NCBI GenBank assembly: GCA_036541255.1
Contig: JAZHDD010000049.1
Span: forward strand, 1 to 54,308
DNA length: 54,308 nt
Reading direction: 5' to 3'
DNA from: Paucidesulfovibrio sp036541255
GTDB taxonomy: Bacteria; Desulfobacterota; Desulfovibrionia; Desulfovibrionales; Desulfovibrionaceae
Shown: piece after piece, positions 52,273 through 54,308 of the stretch
Numbering within the stretch: the stretch's first letter is position 1
How the letters are laid out: every line of letters starts with the position of its first letter
Notes under the pieces: model-generated
Database searches by the model: none
What the model was told of the DNA's origin: nothing
What the model saw: only the letters and a program-made list of their open reading frames with translations
Made by a program: the position numbers and the translations under genes

Positions 52273-53460
52273 TCAAGAAATAAATGTCTCCAGGATGCCC
52301 TGCGCCTCTTCCCAGGCTTCGGTAGCCGAGGTTGTCAACTCCGAAGCTGTCAGCCGCAGATTGTTCCAGGCCCGGACATCGAGCACCGGCACAGCCTGCC
52401 CACCTGAATTCCAGGCAAAAACAACGGCTGTCACGATCTCGGCCAGATGCAGGACACATACGCCCGGCTCATACCCGCTGCGTGCGGGAGTGCGGCGCAA
52501 CCCCACCAGTCTTGTCACCCCCTGGGGCAAAGCCCAACGCTCCAGCAACACGGCACCAATCTGGGGCGTGGCAAAACCGAGCTGATCCGTTTCCGCAAGA
52601 CATGGTTCCGCGTCGGAACAGCGCAAGGCCTGTTTCAAATGTGCATACCGTACAGGCAATTCACGACAGGCGAGCAGCCCCCCCATGTCGTACAGCAGAC
52701 CGGCGACAAAATGCCACTGTCCCCCAAGCCCGGTCCGACGCGCAAGCCGCTTGGCCAACACGCCGCAAAAAATCGAACGACGCCAGAAATCAACCTGCCC
52801 GGCCTCCATGCCCATGCCTTTAAAAAATCGCTGTACGGACAGGGACAGAGCCAGCGCGGAAATCTCATTGAAACCGGCAAAGGCAACGGCCCGTTGGAGC
52901 GACTCCACCGGAGCGTTCAATCCGTAGAAGGGGCTATTCACCAAACGCAACAATGTAGCAGCCAAAGCCGGTTCCTGTGCAATGACTTCAGCCACACGGG
53001 AAGCATTGCCGCCACGTTTCGTCATGGCGTCGCTGACCTGGTAATACATTGCCGGAAATTCCACATGGGAAATGGCGGTACGGATCATACCCAAAGGATC
53101 GGACTCACGAGGCGTCATGGCGTCCCGTTGGACAGTGCCTGTCTCGGAAGAAATATGGAACGCAGCACATTGGCCAAGGCTGGACAGTTCGCGAACGATT
53201 TCATGTGACAAATCATTGAAACGTAACGCCCTGCGGGTAAGCGCCATGGAACGATTCGCCAAAGAGGAGAAAGAAGACGCAGTAGCGCACGGCTCTGTAT
53301 TCCTGGCAAGGCTATCGGGGCGAAGCAGGTCATCCATTTCACGGAAAAGGCAATCCACATCCCGTGTTTCAATACTCCGGCATTCCAGATGCCCCGCTGT
53401 TGGCCCTTTTGAAGACAATCCAGCCTGGTAGCGGCTTTCCTGACGAGCTTCTCGTTGCAT
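52273..53460 (-). CDS. HDOD-domain protein
   Basis: A 395-residue cytoplasmic protein with an HDOD domain over roughly residues 130-330, seen as FPAMYYQVSDAM, AALAATLLRLVNSPFYGL, LQRAVAFAGFNEISALALS and HFVAGLLYDMGGLLACREL. HDOD is a signalling variant of the HD fold; the canonical HD pair is not kept here (YDMGG), so catalysis is unlikely. The start at 53460 has AAGGAG six bases upstream. It is divergent from flagellin, and HDOD proteins are often linked to motility or chemotaxis signalling. Confidence 0.85.
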   Translation of the reverse strand: MQREARQESRYQAGLSSKGPTAGHLECRSIETRDVDCLFREMDDLLRPDSLARNTEPCATASSFSSLANRSMALTRRALRFNDLSHEIVRELSSLGQCAAFHISSETGTVQRDAMTPRESDPLGMIRTAISHVEFPAMYYQVSDAMTKRGGNASRVAEVIAQEPALAATLLRLVNSPFYGLNAPVESLQRAVAFAGFNEISALALSLSVQRFFKGMGMEAGQVDFWRRSIFCGVLAKRLARRTGLGGQWHFVAGLLYDMGGLLACRELPVRYAHLKQALRCSDAEPCLAETDQLGFATPQIGAVLLERWALPQGVTRLVGLRRTPARSGYEPGVCVLHLAEIVTAVVFAWNSGGQAVPVLDVRAWNNLRLTASELTTSATEAWEEAQGILETFIS

Positions 53461-53602
53461 TTGGGGCTCCTTGATACGACGCTTGGGGTCGGCAAATCGA
53501 CGCCGCCCAACGGTATTAAGCATCTATCGTGCCAGGGGCCCCCGCCTTTCCAGCCTCCATTTTCCATCCACATAGGCACGCACTATTTGTGCTCCCAAAC
53601 CC

Positions 53603-53629
53603 TAAAGTTTTTTCGGACCCAGACGATAA
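53603..53629 (+). promoter_or_regulatory. FliA (sigma-28) promoter of flagellin
   Basis: TAAAGTTT, 11 bases, then GACGATAA differs from the sigma-28 consensus TAAAGTTT-N11-GCCGATAA by one base. It lies 88 bases before the flagellin start. Confidence 0.92.
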
Positions 53630-53717
53630 AAAGGGCAACTCAAGACGGAAATGTCCGCGCCAAACGCGAACATCTCTGAATAGGCAAGGACGCCGAAACC
53701 ATTTCAAGGAGGAAATT

Positions 53718-54308
53718 ATGTCTCTCGTTATCAACCACAACTTGATGGCTATGAACGCCGCACGCAACTTGAATCAGGCGTATAACTCGCTGGGTACGTC
53801 CACCAACCGTCTGTCTTCGGGTCTGCGCATCACCACCGCAGCCGACGACGCGGCCGGTCTGGCCATTCGCGAGCTCATGCGCGCTGACGTCAAGGCCCTG
53901 CAGCAGGGTGTGCGTAACGCCAACGATGCCATCTCCCTGATCCAGACCGCGGACGGCGCGCTTTCCGTCATCGACGAAAAGCTGATCCGCATGAAGGAAC
54001 TGGCCGAACAGGCTTCCACCGGTACCTACACTTCGGCTCAGCGCCTGATCATCGACTCCGAATATCAGGCCATGGCTTCGGAAATCACCCGAATCGCCAA
54101 CTCCACGGACTTCAACGGAATTTACCTGCTCAACGGTAACCTCTCCGGCGAAAACTCCGCTCACAGTGGTGCAGGCATCAACTCCACCGGCCCGCTGAAG
54201 GTCCACTTCGGTACGGAAAACGACTGCGCCGAGGACTACTACTACATCTCCATCGGTACGGCGACCGCCTCGGCTTTGGGTGTCGGCCTCGGAGCCAACA
54301 ACTCCATC
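53718..54308 (+). CDS. Flagellin (3' end outside window)
   Basis: The filament subunit, 197 residues visible and open to the last base. The N-terminal SLVINHNLMAMNAARNLNQAY and the conserved RLSSGLRITTAADDAAGLAI segment form the D0/D1 coiled coils. SALQ-type helices continue to IANSTDFNGIYLLNG, after which the variable D2 region starts. AAGGAGG lies just before the ATG. Expression is driven by the FliA promoter upstream; the roughly 80-base leader could also carry post-transcriptional control. Confidence 0.97.
   Translation, partial: MSLVINHNLMAMNAARNLNQAYNSLGTSTNRLSSGLRITTAADDAAGLAIRELMRADVKALQQGVRNANDAISLIQTADGALSVIDEKLIRMKELAEQASTGTYTSAQRLIIDSEYQAMASEITRIANSTDFNGIYLLNGNLSGENSAHSGAGINSTGPLKVHFGTENDCAEDYYYISIGTATASALGVGLGANNSI

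Overview
The window is one contiguous stretch of a GC-rich (by eye, not computed) bacterial chromosome. A split glycine decarboxylase (gcvPA/gcvPB), RNase J, a second-type DnaA, a ClC channel, an HD-GYP and an HDOD protein, and a FliA-driven flagellin together suggest a motile, Gram-negative, Desulfovibrio-like sulfate reducer (Desulfovibrionales). That placement is inference from gene content; no rRNA or other phylogenetic marker was searched. No tRNA, rRNA, CRISPR array, insertion sequence or prophage was seen.

Layout. (1) 1-5493 (+): a dipeptide/oligopeptide-type ABC importer, with the binding-protein gene cut by the window edge. (2) 5595-15100 (-): an eight-gene envelope cluster. In transcription order it encodes a secreted von Willebrand A protein, an ABC ATPase, an FtsX-type permease, an SUMF1-fold protein, two coiled-coil lipoproteins, an S41/PDZ protease and a Sel1-repeat protein. 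The first four resemble PpkA (periplasmic part only), TagT, TagS and TagR of the type VI secretion threonine-phosphorylation pathway, but no kinase, phosphatase or secretion gene is nearby. This is the most unusual part of the window. (3) 15413-20076 (+): glycine cleavage genes gcvH, gcvPA, gcvPB and a dihydrolipoyl dehydrogenase; gcvT is absent. (4) 20294-25663: a histidine-rich metal-binding protein, a GNAT acetyltransferase, a ClC channel, a hypothetical protein, a cysteine desulfidase and another hypothetical protein. (5) 26106-28569: an EF-G paralogue and a small lipoprotein, followed by about 0.8 kb of poorly coding DNA.

(6) 29344-41392: plsC and rnj, then the core block rpsB-tsf-pyrH-frr-uppS, then cdsA-dxr-rseP-tsaB. 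An antisense GAF/HD-GYP gene sits between uppS and cdsA. (7) 41541-50105: an orphan amino-acid-type binding protein, a divergent DnaA with a long AT-rich upstream region, thyX, and a carbohydrate group (beta-phosphoglucomutase/GH65 phosphorylase fusion, a HAD phosphatase, a degenerate shikimate-kinase-like protein). (8) 50221-54308: a zinc-dependent phospholipase C-like protein, an AsmA-like membrane protein, an HDOD protein, and flagellin (cut by the window end) behind a near-consensus sigma-28 promoter.

Genes were read from translated sequence and family motifs held in memory. Starts were chosen by Shine-Dalgarno sequence and N-terminal signature. No alignment, profile search or folding calculation was run.
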